NCBI GenBank assembly: GCA_022340585.1
Contig: JAJDNS010000081.1
Coordinates: 1-64,000, forward strand
Source of the DNA: Acidobacteriota bacterium
GTDB taxonomy: Bacteria; Acidobacteriota; Vicinamibacteria; Fen-336
Direction of reading: 5' to 3'
Length of the DNA: 64,000 nt
Under the pieces are notes generated by a model. It ran no database searches and had not been told where the DNA came from. It saw nothing but the letters and a program-made list of their open reading frames with translations. Shown here piece by piece: positions 34,141-43,071 of this stretch (positions within the stretch are counted from its first letter, which is position 1; every line of letters starts with the position of its first letter). The position numbers were made by a program, and so were the translations under genes.

Positions 34141-35472
34141 ATGACCAGCAAGCTCAATCGCCGAGACTTCATGGGCGTGTCGGCGGGCGCCGCCGCCGGG
34201 GCCCTGCTCCCCGCGAGCGCCGCGGCCAGGCCCCAGACCGGGTCGTCGCGCCCCATCCGCCTGGGGTTCGTGGGGGTGGGGGACCGCGGGTCGTACCACC
34301 TCGACATCGCCCTCGGGATCGACGGCGTGGAGGTACCGGCGGTGTGCGACATCAACCCCGCGGTCCTCCATCGGGCGAAGACGTGGGTGGAGGAGTCGGG
34401 CCAGCCGACGCCGCGCCTCTACGGCCGCAGCCGAACCGACTTCGAGCGGCTGTGCGCGGAGGAAGACCTGGACTGCGTCATCTGCTCCACGTCGTGGAAG
34501 CCCCACGCGGCGGTGATGCTGGCCTCGATGCGCAACGGGAAGAACGCGGTCTGCGAGGTGCCCCTCATCCAGACGCTGGAGGAGGCGTGGGAGATCGTGG
34601 AGACTCACGAGAGCACCGGGAAGTGGGCCACCCTCGGCTTCAAGAGCGTCAACACCGCCTTCACCAACATCATCCACAAGGGCCTCCTCGGCGACGTGAT
34701 CCACTGCGAGGGCGGCTACGTCCACGACCTGCGCCTGGTCAAGTTCGACCCGGAGCGAGAGCCCTGGCGCCTGTGGCACTCCGTCCACCGCAACGGCAAC
34801 CTTTACCCCGACCACCCGACGGCCTTCCTCCTGCCGGTGATGGACGTCAATCACGGGGACCGGTTCGACCACCTGGTGTCCATGAGCTCGAAGGCGGTGA
34901 TGCTGAACCGCTACGCGGAGCTGTTCTACGGTCCCGAGCATCCCTACGCGACCCAGGAGATGAAGCAGGGAGACTACAACTGCACCCTGCTCCGCACCGT
35001 GGGGGGCAAGCTCTACACCCTGAACTTCGATACCAACACCCCTCACCCGCGGGGGCTGTACCGCATCCAGGGGACCAAGGGCGTCTACTTCCGCAGCCGG
35101 GGGATCGGGCAGTTCGTCTACCGTGACGGGATAAGCCCGGAGCACGAGTGGGAGCCGGCGGAGGAGTGGGTGAAGGAGCACGAGCATCCCCTCGTGAAGG
35201 CCTACGATCCTCCGAAGCGCGCGAGCATCCGGGGCCACGGGGGCGGCGAGACATCCACGCCCTTCAGCTGGCACCGCCTGATGCTCGCCCTGCGGGAGGG
35301 CCGCGTCACCGACTTCGACGTGTACGACTCGGTGACCTCGAGCGCCATCATCCCGCTCACCGAGGCGTCGGTGGCCGGGGGCAGCGAGCCCGTCGACTTC
35401 CCGGACTTCACCCGGGGGAAGTGGGAGGAGCGCCTGCCCGTCGAGGTGGCCTACGAGAAGCAGAATGCCTAG
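34141..35472 (+). CDS. Tat-exported GH109-type Gfo/Idh protein (alpha-N-acetylgalactosaminidase family)
   Basis: A 443-aa protein. Tat signal (NRRDFMGVSAGAAAGALLPASAAA), Rossmann loop LGFVGVGDRGSYH, then segments that match GH109 enzymes in order: LDCVICSTSWKPH, GDVIHCEGGYVHDLR, RNGNLYPDHP, MDVNHGDRF, FDVYDSVTSSAIIPLTEASV and PDFTRGKWEE. GH109 enzymes use bound NAD to cleave terminal alpha-GalNAc by an oxidation-elimination route. Whether this one is on alpha-GalNAc is inference. It heads a five-gene glycan operon and overlaps its paralogue by 8 nt. ATG at 34141 is preferred to a GTG six codons upstream. Confidence 0.85.
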   Translation: MTSKLNRRDFMGVSAGAAAGALLPASAAARPQTGSSRPIRLGFVGVGDRGSYHLDIALGIDGVEVPAVCDINPAVLHRAKTWVEESGQPTPRLYGRSRTDFERLCAEEDLDCVICSTSWKPHAAVMLASMRNGKNAVCEVPLIQTLEEAWEIVETHESTGKWATLGFKSVNTAFTNIIHKGLLGDVIHCEGGYVHDLRLVKFDPEREPWRLWHSVHRNGNLYPDHPTAFLLPVMDVNHGDRFDHLVSMSSKAVMLNRYAELFYGPEHPYATQEMKQGDYNCTLLRTVGGKLYTLNFDTNTPHPRGLYRIQGTKGVYFRSRGIGQFVYRDGISPEHEWEPAEEWVKEHEHPLVKAYDPPKRASIRGHGGGETSTPFSWHRLMLALREGRVTDFDVYDSVTSSAIIPLTEASVAGGSEPVDFPDFTRGKWEERLPVEVAYEKQNA

Positions 35473-36706
35473 CCCGGTTCGGCTCGGCTTCGTGGGCATC
35501 GGCGGACGCGGCTCGTATCACCTGGACGCGGCCCTGGGGATCGAGGGCGTGGAGGTCCCGGCCCTGTGCGAGATCCAGGACGACCGGCTCCAGCGCGCCC
35601 GGGCCTGGGTCGAGGAGTCGGGCCGCCCCACGCCCCGCCTCTACGGACGCGGGGAGACCGACTTCGAGCGGATGTGCGCCGAGGAGGACCTCGACTGCGT
35701 GATCTGCGCGACCTCGTGGAGGTGGCACACCCCGGTGTGCCTGGCCGCGAACGCCTCGGACAAGCACGCGGTCAGCGAGGTCCCCATCGTCCTGACGGTG
35801 GACGAGGCCTGGCAGCTCGTCGAGAGCTACGAGAAGACCGGGAGGTGGTCGGCCCTGGCCCTGGAGAACCGCCTGATCGACAACGACGGCTCCATGTTCA
35901 TGGCCGTCCTCCACATGATGCGCCAGGGTGTCCTCGGCGACCTGATCCACGCCGAGTGCGGGTACGTCCACGACCTGCGCGAGGTCAAGTTCCCCGGGGG
36001 AACCGAGCCCTGGCGCCTCCAGCACTCCATCGACCGCAACGGCAACCTCTACCCGGACCATCCCCTGAACCGGGCGATGGCGGCCCTGGACGTCAACCAC
36101 GGCGACCGGTTCGAGCACCTCGTGTCCATGAGCGCCCGGTCGGGGGTGCTCAACGAGTACGCGGCGGAGACCCTGGGGAAGGACCACCCCCTCGCGACCC
36201 AGGCGATGGCCCTCGGCGACGCCAACGTGACCCTGATCCGCACCGCCCAGGGCAGGATGATCACGCTGCACTTCGACACCAACGCGCCCCACCCCCGGGG
36301 GTTTCTCCGGTATCAGGGCACGAGAGGAGTCTTCTTCTCGAGCCGGGGCATGGGACCGCCGAGGATCTACCTCGACGGAGTCAGCCCCGAGGGCCACCGG
36401 TGGGAGTCCGCGGAGCCGTACCTGGAGAAGTACCGCCACCCGCTGGTGGCGGCCTACGACCCTCCGCCGCGGCCCTCGCTCCGGGGGCACGGCAGCGGGA
36501 GCATGAAGACCCCGCTGACCTGGCACCTCCTGGTCGAGGCCCTCCGCGCGGGCCGCGAGCCCTTCTTCGACGTGTACGACTCGGTGACCTCGAGCGCGGT
36601 GTCACCCCTGACCGAGCGGTCGGTGGCCACCGGGAGCCGCCCGGTCGAGGTCCCCGATTTCACGCGCGGTCGCTGGAAGACCCGGGCCCCGATCCAGTTT
36701 GGCTGA
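35465..36706 (+). CDS. Second GH109-type Gfo/Idh protein, without signal peptide
   Basis: A 413-aa tandem paralogue of the preceding gene, matching it over nearly its whole length (GFVGIGGRGSYHLDAALGIE, TPRLYGRGETDFERMCAEEDLDCVICATSW, CGYVHDLREVKF, DVYDSVTSSAVSPLTERSV, VPDFTRGRWKT). It begins directly at the Rossmann fold with no signal peptide, so one copy is periplasmic and one cytosolic. Its ATG lies 8 nt inside the upstream gene. Possible roles: the same reaction on imported oligosaccharides, or a diverged dehydrogenase. It belongs to the operon with amidohydrolase and GH20. Confidence 0.84.
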   Translation: MPSPVRLGFVGIGGRGSYHLDAALGIEGVEVPALCEIQDDRLQRARAWVEESGRPTPRLYGRGETDFERMCAEEDLDCVICATSWRWHTPVCLAANASDKHAVSEVPIVLTVDEAWQLVESYEKTGRWSALALENRLIDNDGSMFMAVLHMMRQGVLGDLIHAECGYVHDLREVKFPGGTEPWRLQHSIDRNGNLYPDHPLNRAMAALDVNHGDRFEHLVSMSARSGVLNEYAAETLGKDHPLATQAMALGDANVTLIRTAQGRMITLHFDTNAPHPRGFLRYQGTRGVFFSSRGMGPPRIYLDGVSPEGHRWESAEPYLEKYRHPLVAAYDPPPRPSLRGHGSGSMKTPLTWHLLVEALRAGREPFFDVYDSVTSSAVSPLTERSVATGSRPVEVPDFTRGRWKTRAPIQFG

Positions 36707-36786
36707 CTGGATGTCTCATCGCCCCGCGCTTCGCCGTCGCAGGTGCTCGCCCGATCATGGCCTCCACGGTGAGGCGAGGAGGAGTG

Positions 36787-38037
36787 ATGCCTCATTCTCG
36801 ACGTGAGTTCTTCAAGGGCGGCCTCGGTCTCGGGCTCGGGGGTGCGATCCTGCCGGCGGCCTGCTCCGCGCCCGCTCCCGGGCCCAGCGCCAGGCCGGCG
36901 GGAGACGCGGCGTCGCTCTCGCTCATGGACTTCGAGCCCCGGAGCATGCTCGTGGTCGAGGAGCACCCGGTCGCGCGGGCCCGCTACCCGGTCATCGACA
37001 TGCACACGCACGTGTCGTCGGTGCTGGAGCGGACGCCGACGCCCGCGCACCCCCTGCAGGGGTCGGGGCCCGAGCGACTGGACCAGATCGTCCGCTGGCT
37101 GGACGAGCTGAACATCCAGTCGCTGGTGAACCTCACCGGGGGGGCCGGGGCCGGGCTCCGGGAGACGCTCGACGACGTGGTGACACCGCATCCGGGCCGG
37201 ATCGTCACCTGCACCGTTCCGTCATACGACAAGCTCGGCGAGGCGGACTACCCGTTCTGGCAGGCCGACGAGCTGGCCCGGGCGAAGGAGGCTGGCGCCG
37301 TCGGCCTGAAGATCTCCAAGACCCTCGGCCTCTACCTGCGTGAGGGGGGCTTCCGGGAGTCGGAGCGCGAGGAGGGCCAGAAGGGTCCGCTGGTCAAGAT
37401 CGACGACCCGCGCTTCGACCCCATGTGGGACGCGGCCGGCCAGCTTGGCTTCCCGGTCTTCATCCACGTGGCCGACCCCGACGCCTTCTTCACCCCGACG
37501 GACCGGTTCAACGAGAGGTGGGAGGAGCTGGGCAACCACCCCCGCTGGTCGTTCTACGGCGACGAGTTCCCGAGCAAACCGGACCTGCTGGCCGCCCGCA
37601 ACCGGGTGATCGAGCGGCACCCGGGGACCACCTTCATCGGCCTCCACGTCGGCAACCGCTCAGAGGACCTGGGCGAGGTCTCGTCCTGGCTCGACCGCTA
37701 CCCGAATCTCCACGTTGAGATCGGGGCCCGTCTGGGTGAGCTCGGCCGTCAACCCCGCCGGAGCCGCCGGTTCTTCGAGGAGTACCCGGATCGCATCATG
37801 TTCGGGACCGACGCCTCACCGAACGGCACCTCCGTGCCCCAGCAGGATCTGGTGCCCGCCATGTTCCAGTGCTACTTCCGGTTCCTCGAGACCCTGGACG
37901 AGTACTTCGACTACGCGCCCAGCCCGACCCCGCCCCAGGGACGCTGGAAGATCTACGGGATCGGACTGCCGGAAGAGATTCTCCGGAAGGTGTACCGGGA
38001 GAACGCCCTGCGGATCCTGGGCTCGGCGGTGGCCTGA
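36787..38037 (+). CDS. Exported amidohydrolase (amidohydrolase_2 family)
   Basis: A 416-aa protein with a Tat-like signal (SRREFFKGGLGLGLGGAILPAACS; a lipidated Cys is possible). The TIM-barrel metal motifs are YPVIDMHTHV, FIHVADPDAFF, TTFIGLHVGN and DRIMFGTDASPNG, as in the decarboxylase/lactonase-type amidohydrolase_2 family. Members cleave lactones or decarboxylate small acids, so a sugar-lactone or carboxylate product of the glycan operon is plausible; no specific substrate can be named. 80 nt downstream of the GH109 pair and 1 nt before GH20. Confidence 0.82.
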   Translation: MPHSRREFFKGGLGLGLGGAILPAACSAPAPGPSARPAGDAASLSLMDFEPRSMLVVEEHPVARARYPVIDMHTHVSSVLERTPTPAHPLQGSGPERLDQIVRWLDELNIQSLVNLTGGAGAGLRETLDDVVTPHPGRIVTCTVPSYDKLGEADYPFWQADELARAKEAGAVGLKISKTLGLYLREGGFRESEREEGQKGPLVKIDDPRFDPMWDAAGQLGFPVFIHVADPDAFFTPTDRFNERWEELGNHPRWSFYGDEFPSKPDLLAARNRVIERHPGTTFIGLHVGNRSEDLGEVSSWLDRYPNLHVEIGARLGELGRQPRRSRRFFEEYPDRIMFGTDASPNGTSVPQQDLVPAMFQCYFRFLETLDEYFDYAPSPTPPQGRWKIYGIGLPEEILRKVYRENALRILGSAVA

Positions 38038-38038
38038 C

Positions 38039-39628
38039 GTGGGCTGGAGGGCGTCAGGGCTGGCCCTCGCCTGCATCGTGGCCGGCGTGGCGGGCCCCGC
38101 CGCCGCCGGAGAACCCGCCGGCCCCGCGTTGATCCCCCGGCCGGTCTCCGTCCAGCAGTGCGACGGCGCCTTCGCCCTCGAGGCCTCCACCGGCATTCTT
38201 CACTCCCCGGTCGCCGAGCCGGCGGCTCGTCGCTTGCAGGCTGCGCTGGCAGAGGTCACCGGCCTGTCTCTTCCTCTCGGCCCCCTCGATTCCGGGGCGG
38301 CCCGGGCCATTCGACTCGAGCTGGGCGGCCCTGGGGCCGGACCCGAGGCGTACCGGCTGGACGTGGACCCGGCCCGGATCACCCTCGAGGCGTCGGACGC
38401 TGCCGGTCTCTTCTACGCCGGCCAGACCCTGGTCCAGCTCCTGTCCCGCGCTGGGGAGCCGGGCTCGTGGGCGCTGCCCTGCGTCCGGGTCCGGGACGCC
38501 CCACGCTTCCCCTGGCGGGGCCTGATGCTCGACTGCTCCCGGACATTCCAGTCGCTCGACTACCTGCGGCGAACGATCGACCGGATGGCCTTCTACAAGA
38601 TGAACGTCCTCCACCTCCACCTGACCGACGACCAGGGGTGGCGGTTGGAGATCCGGTCGCACCCGGAGCTCACGGAGAGAGGCGCGCGCTTCCCCGACCA
38701 CTGGAACGAGCCATCGACACACCACGGGCACTACACGCAGGCCCAGATGCGCGAGCTGATCCGCTACGCCGCCGACCGGAGCGTCACCATCGTCCCCGAG
38801 ATCGAGATGCCGGGGCACTCGCTGGCCGCCCTCGCCGTCCTTCCCGCCTTGTCCTGCTCGGGCGGTCCGTTCGAGATCCACCCGTTCTTCGAGGGACCCC
38901 ACATTCACGAAGACATCTACTGCGCCGGCAACGACGAGACCTTCCGCTTCCTCGAAGACGTGCTCGGGGAGGTCATCGACCTGTTCCCTTCGGAGCTGAT
39001 CCACGTGGGCGGGGACGAGGCGCCGAAGGGCCGCTGGGAGACGTGCCCGAAGTGCCAGGCCCGGATGCGCGCCGAGGGGCTCGAGGACGAGGAAGAGCTG
39101 CAGAGCTGGTTCATCGAGCGCCTCGGGCCCTTCGTCGAGAGCCGCGGGAAGCGGATCATCGGCTGGGACGAGATTCTCCAGGGGGGGCTGCCCGCCGGTG
39201 CCGCGGTCATGAGCTGGCGGGGAATCGAAGGCGGGATTGCCGCCGCCCAGTCCGGTCACGACGTCGTGATGTCCCCCACCAGCCACTGCTACTTCGACTA
39301 CACGTACGAGCGCATCGACACTCGGCACGCCTATGCCTACGAGCCCGTGCCCGAGGAGCTGGACGCGGCGCAGGGGCGACACATCCTGGGGGTCCAGGCA
39401 AACTTCTGGTCCCACATCAACCGGGAGCCCGACGAGGTGGACACCCAGATCTTCCCCCGTCTCCTGGCCATCGCCGAGCGGGGCTGGTCGCCGGAGGGCG
39501 CTCGGAGCTGGGAGGATTTCCGGCGGCGCGTGGAGGCGCACCTTCCCCGTCTGAGGGCCATGGGGATCCGCTACCACGAGGACGCCGCGGTGATGCCCCC
39601 CGGCGGCGGTGACTCCGATCTACCATGA
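38039..39628 (+). CDS. Beta-N-acetylhexosaminidase (GH20)
   Basis: A 529-aa secreted enzyme (GTG start 1 nt after the amidohydrolase stop; signal peptide through GPAAAGE). An N-terminal GH20b-type domain (LIPRPVSVQQCDGAF, AAGLFYAGQTLVQLL) precedes the catalytic barrel: FPWRGLMLDCSRTF, LHLHLTDDQGWRLEI, PEIEMPGHSLA and the catalytic pair D326-E327 in IHVGGDEAPK. It uses substrate-assisted catalysis to release terminal beta-GlcNAc or GalNAc. With two GH109-type proteins and a deacetylase, the operon looks dedicated to N-acetylhexosamine-rich glycans such as mucin-type or bacterial envelope glycans. Its stop overlaps a possible earlier start of the next gene. Confidence 0.93.
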   Translation: MGWRASGLALACIVAGVAGPAAAGEPAGPALIPRPVSVQQCDGAFALEASTGILHSPVAEPAARRLQAALAEVTGLSLPLGPLDSGAARAIRLELGGPGAGPEAYRLDVDPARITLEASDAAGLFYAGQTLVQLLSRAGEPGSWALPCVRVRDAPRFPWRGLMLDCSRTFQSLDYLRRTIDRMAFYKMNVLHLHLTDDQGWRLEIRSHPELTERGARFPDHWNEPSTHHGHYTQAQMRELIRYAADRSVTIVPEIEMPGHSLAALAVLPALSCSGGPFEIHPFFEGPHIHEDIYCAGNDETFRFLEDVLGEVIDLFPSELIHVGGDEAPKGRWETCPKCQARMRAEGLEDEEELQSWFIERLGPFVESRGKRIIGWDEILQGGLPAGAAVMSWRGIEGGIAAAQSGHDVVMSPTSHCYFDYTYERIDTRHAYAYEPVPEELDAAQGRHILGVQANFWSHINREPDEVDTQIFPRLLAIAERGWSPEGARSWEDFRRRVEAHLPRLRAMGIRYHEDAAVMPPGGGDSDLP

Positions 39629-39663
39629 CTCCGGCGCCCGGATCCCGGGCCCGAGGAGGTTTC

Positions 39664-40938
39664 GTGAGAGCTCGATGGTCGCTTCTCGTCGTGCCGTTCC
39701 TGCTGGCCGCCGTGCCCGGCCGCCCGGCCGAGCCGCCCACCGCGCGGCCGCTCCTGGTGACGGTGGACGACCTGCCGATCGCCGGTGGTCACCGCGATCC
39801 CGAGGAGCGCCAGCGCATCACCGACGGGCTGCTCGGTCACCTGAAGCGCCATGGGATCGAGGCCGTGGGGCTGGTGACCTGGCGCAACGTGCGCGACGCC
39901 CGCGACCGTGCGCTCCTCGAGCGTTGGCTGGCGGAGGGCCACGAGCTGGGGAACCACTCCTACAGCCACCCCAGCTACAGCGCCACGCCCTTCGAGGCCT
40001 ACCGCGCCGACACGGAACGGGCCCGGGTCGAGCTGGAGGCGCTCCTCGCGCCCCACGGGCGGCGGCTCCGGTTCTTCCGCTTCCCCTTCCTGCGGGAGGG
40101 GGACACCGGGGAGAAGGTGGCGGCCATGCGCAGCTACCTCGAGGAGAGCGGGCAGCAGAACCTGCCCGTGACCCTCGACAACCAGGACTGGTCCTTCGAC
40201 CGCCCCTGGAGCGAGGCGCACGAGGCCGGCGACGAGGCCCGCGCGGCCGCGGTCGCCGAGGACTACCACGCCGCGCTCCGCATCTCGATCCGCCACCACG
40301 AGCGCCGGGGGGACCAGCTCCTCGGGAAGACCACGCCCCAGATCCTCCTCCTCCACGCCAACGCCATTGGCGCCGCCGAGTGGGGCCGCCTCTTCGAGTG
40401 GCTCGAGGAGACGGGGCACCGCTTTGCCCGTGCCGACGAGGTCATGGGCGAGCCTCTCCTCGCCCACTCGCCCGCCGTCGTGTCCCCGAGGGGCTATGGA
40501 ACCTGGGACCGTCTGTGGCAGGAGCAGGGTGCGGAGCAGGCGCGGGAGGGGGCGACGGCGGTGCTGACCACGCAGGCGGCCGCCTGGAACGCCGGCGACC
40601 TGGAGGCCTTCTGCGCGGTCTATGCCGACGACGCGTCCTACGTGTCCGCGACCGGGATCACCCGAGGTCGAGAGGCGATCCGGCAGCGCTACCGGGAGCG
40701 CTACCCCGACCGTGCGGCGATGGGCACGCTGAGCTTCGAGGTCGTGGAGGCCCGGCCCGCGGCCGGGGTCGAGGTCACGCTGCTGGGAGACGCGGCCCCC
40801 AGCCGCGTCCACGGGGTCTCCGTGGTCGCGCGCTGGCGCCTGGACTACTCCGATCGCGAGCCAGCCAGCGGACTGACGCTCGTCGTCCTCCGCCGTCGGG
40901 GCGACGGGTGGGAGATGGTCCAGGACGCCTCTCTGTGA
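39664..40938 (+). CDS. Polysaccharide deacetylase fused to a SnoaL/DUF4440-like domain
   Basis: A 424-aa secreted protein. Residues about 25-290 are a NodB-type carbohydrate esterase 4 domain: TVDDLPIAGG (catalytic/metal Asp pair) and the zinc motif HSYSH in GHELGNHSYSHPSY. Residues about 300-424 are an NTF2-like domain (AAAWNAGDLEAFCAVYADDASYVSATG). The second domain is common in Acidobacteriota secreted proteins and may bind or process a small ligand. GTG 39664 is chosen for its signal peptide and nearby GAGGAGG; an ATG at 39625 overlapping the GH20 stop by 4 nt is the alternative. Expected role: N-deacetylation of sugars released by the operon. Confidence 0.83.
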   Translation: MRARWSLLVVPFLLAAVPGRPAEPPTARPLLVTVDDLPIAGGHRDPEERQRITDGLLGHLKRHGIEAVGLVTWRNVRDARDRALLERWLAEGHELGNHSYSHPSYSATPFEAYRADTERARVELEALLAPHGRRLRFFRFPFLREGDTGEKVAAMRSYLEESGQQNLPVTLDNQDWSFDRPWSEAHEAGDEARAAAVAEDYHAALRISIRHHERRGDQLLGKTTPQILLLHANAIGAAEWGRLFEWLEETGHRFARADEVMGEPLLAHSPAVVSPRGYGTWDRLWQEQGAEQAREGATAVLTTQAAAWNAGDLEAFCAVYADDASYVSATGITRGREAIRQRYRERYPDRAAMGTLSFEVVEARPAAGVEVTLLGDAAPSRVHGVSVVARWRLDYSDREPASGLTLVVLRRRGDGWEMVQDASL

Positions 40939-40983
40939 GGCGCCGGGCACGCCGCGCGCTCGTTCCTCCGGCGCCCTGACGTC

Positions 40984-41931
40984 CTAGCGGCTCAGCAGCC
41001 CCAGTCCCTCCATCCACCGGGCGCACAGCCCTGGCCACTGGGAGAGGGAGGGGTCGGTGGGGGCGAGACCGACGCCGTGTCGTCCGTGGGCGAAGACGTG
41101 CAGCTCGCCCGGGACACCGGCCCTCTTCATGGCCTGGAAGAACAGCAGCGAGTTCTCCACCGGGACCGCCGGGTCGTCGTCGGTGTGGAAGAGGAAGGTG
41201 GGCGGGGTGCGGGGCGTGACCTGCAGCTCGGAGCTCAGCTTCCAGACCAGCGCGGGATCGGGCTCCTCGCCCAGGAGATTCTTGCGCGAGCCGGCGTGGG
41301 TGGCCACGGTGGTCAGCGAGATCACCGGGTAGCAGAGGACGGCGAAGTCGGGCCGTGAGCTGACGCGCTCGACCGGGTCCTCGCTGTCCGGGGCCCCGTC
41401 GTCGAAGTGGGTGGCGGCCGAGGAGGCGAGGTGGCCTCCCGCCGAGAAGCCGAGGATCCCGATCCGGTCCGGGGCCACGCCCCATCCCTGGCCGTGGGCC
41501 CGGACCATCCGGATCGCTCGCTGGGCATCCTGGAGCGGGGCGGGGTGGTGGTAGCGCGGCCCGAGGCGGTACTGGAGCACGAAGGCCGACACGCCCAGGG
41601 AGTTGAGCCACTCCGCCACCTGCTTGCCCTCGTGGTCGGAGGCCAGGACCCCGTACCCGCCCCCGGGACAGACGACCACCGCGGCGCCGGTGGCCTTCTC
41701 CGGGGCCGCGAGATACCCGGTGATCTTCGGCTGGTCGACGGCTTCGGTTCCGAGCGCCCCCGGTGCCCCTTTCTCCCAGAGAAGGTGAAACTCCCGATCG
41801 CCGTGGGCGGTGTCGACCTTGGTGATCTCGTACGGTGCCGGACCCTGGGCAGCGGCCCCGGGCCCAAGCAGAAGCACGGCCGCCGCTCCCATGAGGGGGG
41901 TGAGCCAGGGTCGTCGCGTCGTCTCGATCAT
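40984..41931 (-). CDS. Secreted alpha/beta-hydrolase esterase (BD-FAE/acetyl-xylan-esterase-like)
   Basis: A 315-aa protein with signal peptide (LTPLMGAAAVLLLGPGAAAQ). Oxyanion-hole motif VVVCPGGGYGVLASDHEG, nucleophile Ser in GILGFSAGGHLAS, acid Asp in HTDDDPAVPVENS and catalytic His in FAHGRHGVGL. This resembles the carbohydrate-esterase-like lipase group often annotated as endo-xylanase-associated esterases. Likely removes acyl groups from glycans in the periplasm. GAGGAGAGAACG precedes the ATG. Convergent with the glycan operon, which it probably complements. Confidence 0.87.
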   Translation of the reverse strand: MIETTRRPWLTPLMGAAAVLLLGPGAAAQGPAPYEITKVDTAHGDREFHLLWEKGAPGALGTEAVDQPKITGYLAAPEKATGAAVVVCPGGGYGVLASDHEGKQVAEWLNSLGVSAFVLQYRLGPRYHHPAPLQDAQRAIRMVRAHGQGWGVAPDRIGILGFSAGGHLASSAATHFDDGAPDSEDPVERVSSRPDFAVLCYPVISLTTVATHAGSRKNLLGEEPDPALVWKLSSELQVTPRTPPTFLFHTDDDPAVPVENSLLFFQAMKRAGVPGELHVFAHGRHGVGLAPTDPSLSQWPGLCARWMEGLGLLSR

Positions 41932-41967
41932 CGTTCTCTCCTCGAATCAGCCAGCCGGCTTGCCGGA

Positions 41968-42046
41968 ATCCTAACCCGGACCGTCGAGGCGCCGGGCCGC
42001 CGCCGACCCCGAACCGGGTGCCCGCCCACTCTGGCGAGGGTAAGAT
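41968..42046. promoter_or_regulatory. Divergent -10 boxes for the esterase and VOC genes
   Basis: TAGGAT on the minus strand (41973-41968) about 37 nt before the esterase ATG, and TAAGAT on the plus strand (42041-42046) 27 nt before the VOC gene ATG. Both have short leaders. Confidence 0.45.
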
Positions 42047-42072
42047 GGCTCCCGGATACAAGGGAGGGACCC

Positions 42073-43071
42073 ATGAGGATGCTCGCGGCCGGCCTTCTTG
42101 CTCTTTGTCTCGCCTCGCCCGCTCCCGCGGAAACGCCCGCGATCTACGAGAAGGTGACCAGCCTCAACTGGGTGGTGAAGGATGTCGACCGGGTCGCCGC
42201 GGGGTGGGCGCAGCTCGGCTACCCCGCGATCCAGGACTTCGGGGAGGTGACCCTCCCCGTCCGCTACCGGGGCGAGCCCCACACGGCGGTGGTGCGCGTG
42301 GCCCAGGCGAGCTTCGACGGTCTGACCGTGTTCTGGCTCCAGCCGGTGTCCGGCCAGAGCGCGTGGGCCGACTTCCTCGCCGAGCACGGCGAGGGCGTCA
42401 TGAGCGTCAACTATGCAGCCCCGTCCAGCGCGGCCCTGGACAGCGAGGTCACGCGCCTCGAGGGCCTCGGCGTCGGGGTGCTCCAGACGATGAGCGTTGA
42501 CGGCGGGCAGGGTATCCTGCGCGTCGTCCACATGGACACGATGGGAGAGGGCAAGTACATCGTGGGCCTGACCTCCGGGTCCGTCGCGCCCGCTTCCCAG
42601 GCCCCGCCCGCGCCCCCGTTCGGGGCGAAGCTCTCCCAGTACGCCCTCGTGGTCAAGGACCTGAAGGCCGTCTCCGACTACTGGGAGAAGCTCGGGATCC
42701 CGGCCATGGACGTGACCCACCCGGCGCTCACCGACCTGCAGTACCACGGCCAGCCCGGGCACTTCGACCAGAAGCTGGGCTGGCACCGGCACGGGACGGT
42801 CACGTGGGAATGGATCACGCCCCTCGCCGGACCGACCGTCTACCAGGACTTCCTGGACGAGCACGGGGAGGGATTCCACCACCTGGCCTTCGATGTCCCG
42901 GACATCGACGAGGTGGGGGAGGCCTGGACCGCCCTCGGCTACCCCATCGTGCAGTCCGGAGGGTGGGGCGAGAAGGGGAAGCCCGGCTCCGGCCGTTTCG
43001 CCTACGCCGACACCACGTCGATCGGTGGCGTGACCATCGAGCTCCTGTGGAACCACCCGGGAGACGACTGA
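42073..43071 (+). CDS. Secreted two-domain VOC (glyoxalase-fold) protein
   Basis: A 332-aa protein with signal peptide (MLAAGLLALCLASPAPAE) and two vicinal-oxygen-chelate domains: residues about 27-175 (TSLNWVVKDVDRVAAGWAQLGY) and about 195-325 (LSQYALVVKDLKAVSDYWEKLGI, then EGFHHLAFDVPDIDEV). The second domain keeps a plausible metal His (GFHHLAF) and Glu (TIELLWNHP); the first looks degenerate. The fold hosts many enzymes, so function cannot be assigned; export is unusual for the family. It leads a coupled three-gene operon (TGATG overlap with the next gene). Confidence 0.8.
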   Translation: MRMLAAGLLALCLASPAPAETPAIYEKVTSLNWVVKDVDRVAAGWAQLGYPAIQDFGEVTLPVRYRGEPHTAVVRVAQASFDGLTVFWLQPVSGQSAWADFLAEHGEGVMSVNYAAPSSAALDSEVTRLEGLGVGVLQTMSVDGGQGILRVVHMDTMGEGKYIVGLTSGSVAPASQAPPAPPFGAKLSQYALVVKDLKAVSDYWEKLGIPAMDVTHPALTDLQYHGQPGHFDQKLGWHRHGTVTWEWITPLAGPTVYQDFLDEHGEGFHHLAFDVPDIDEVGEAWTALGYPIVQSGGWGEKGKPGSGRFAYADTTSIGGVTIELLWNHPGDD

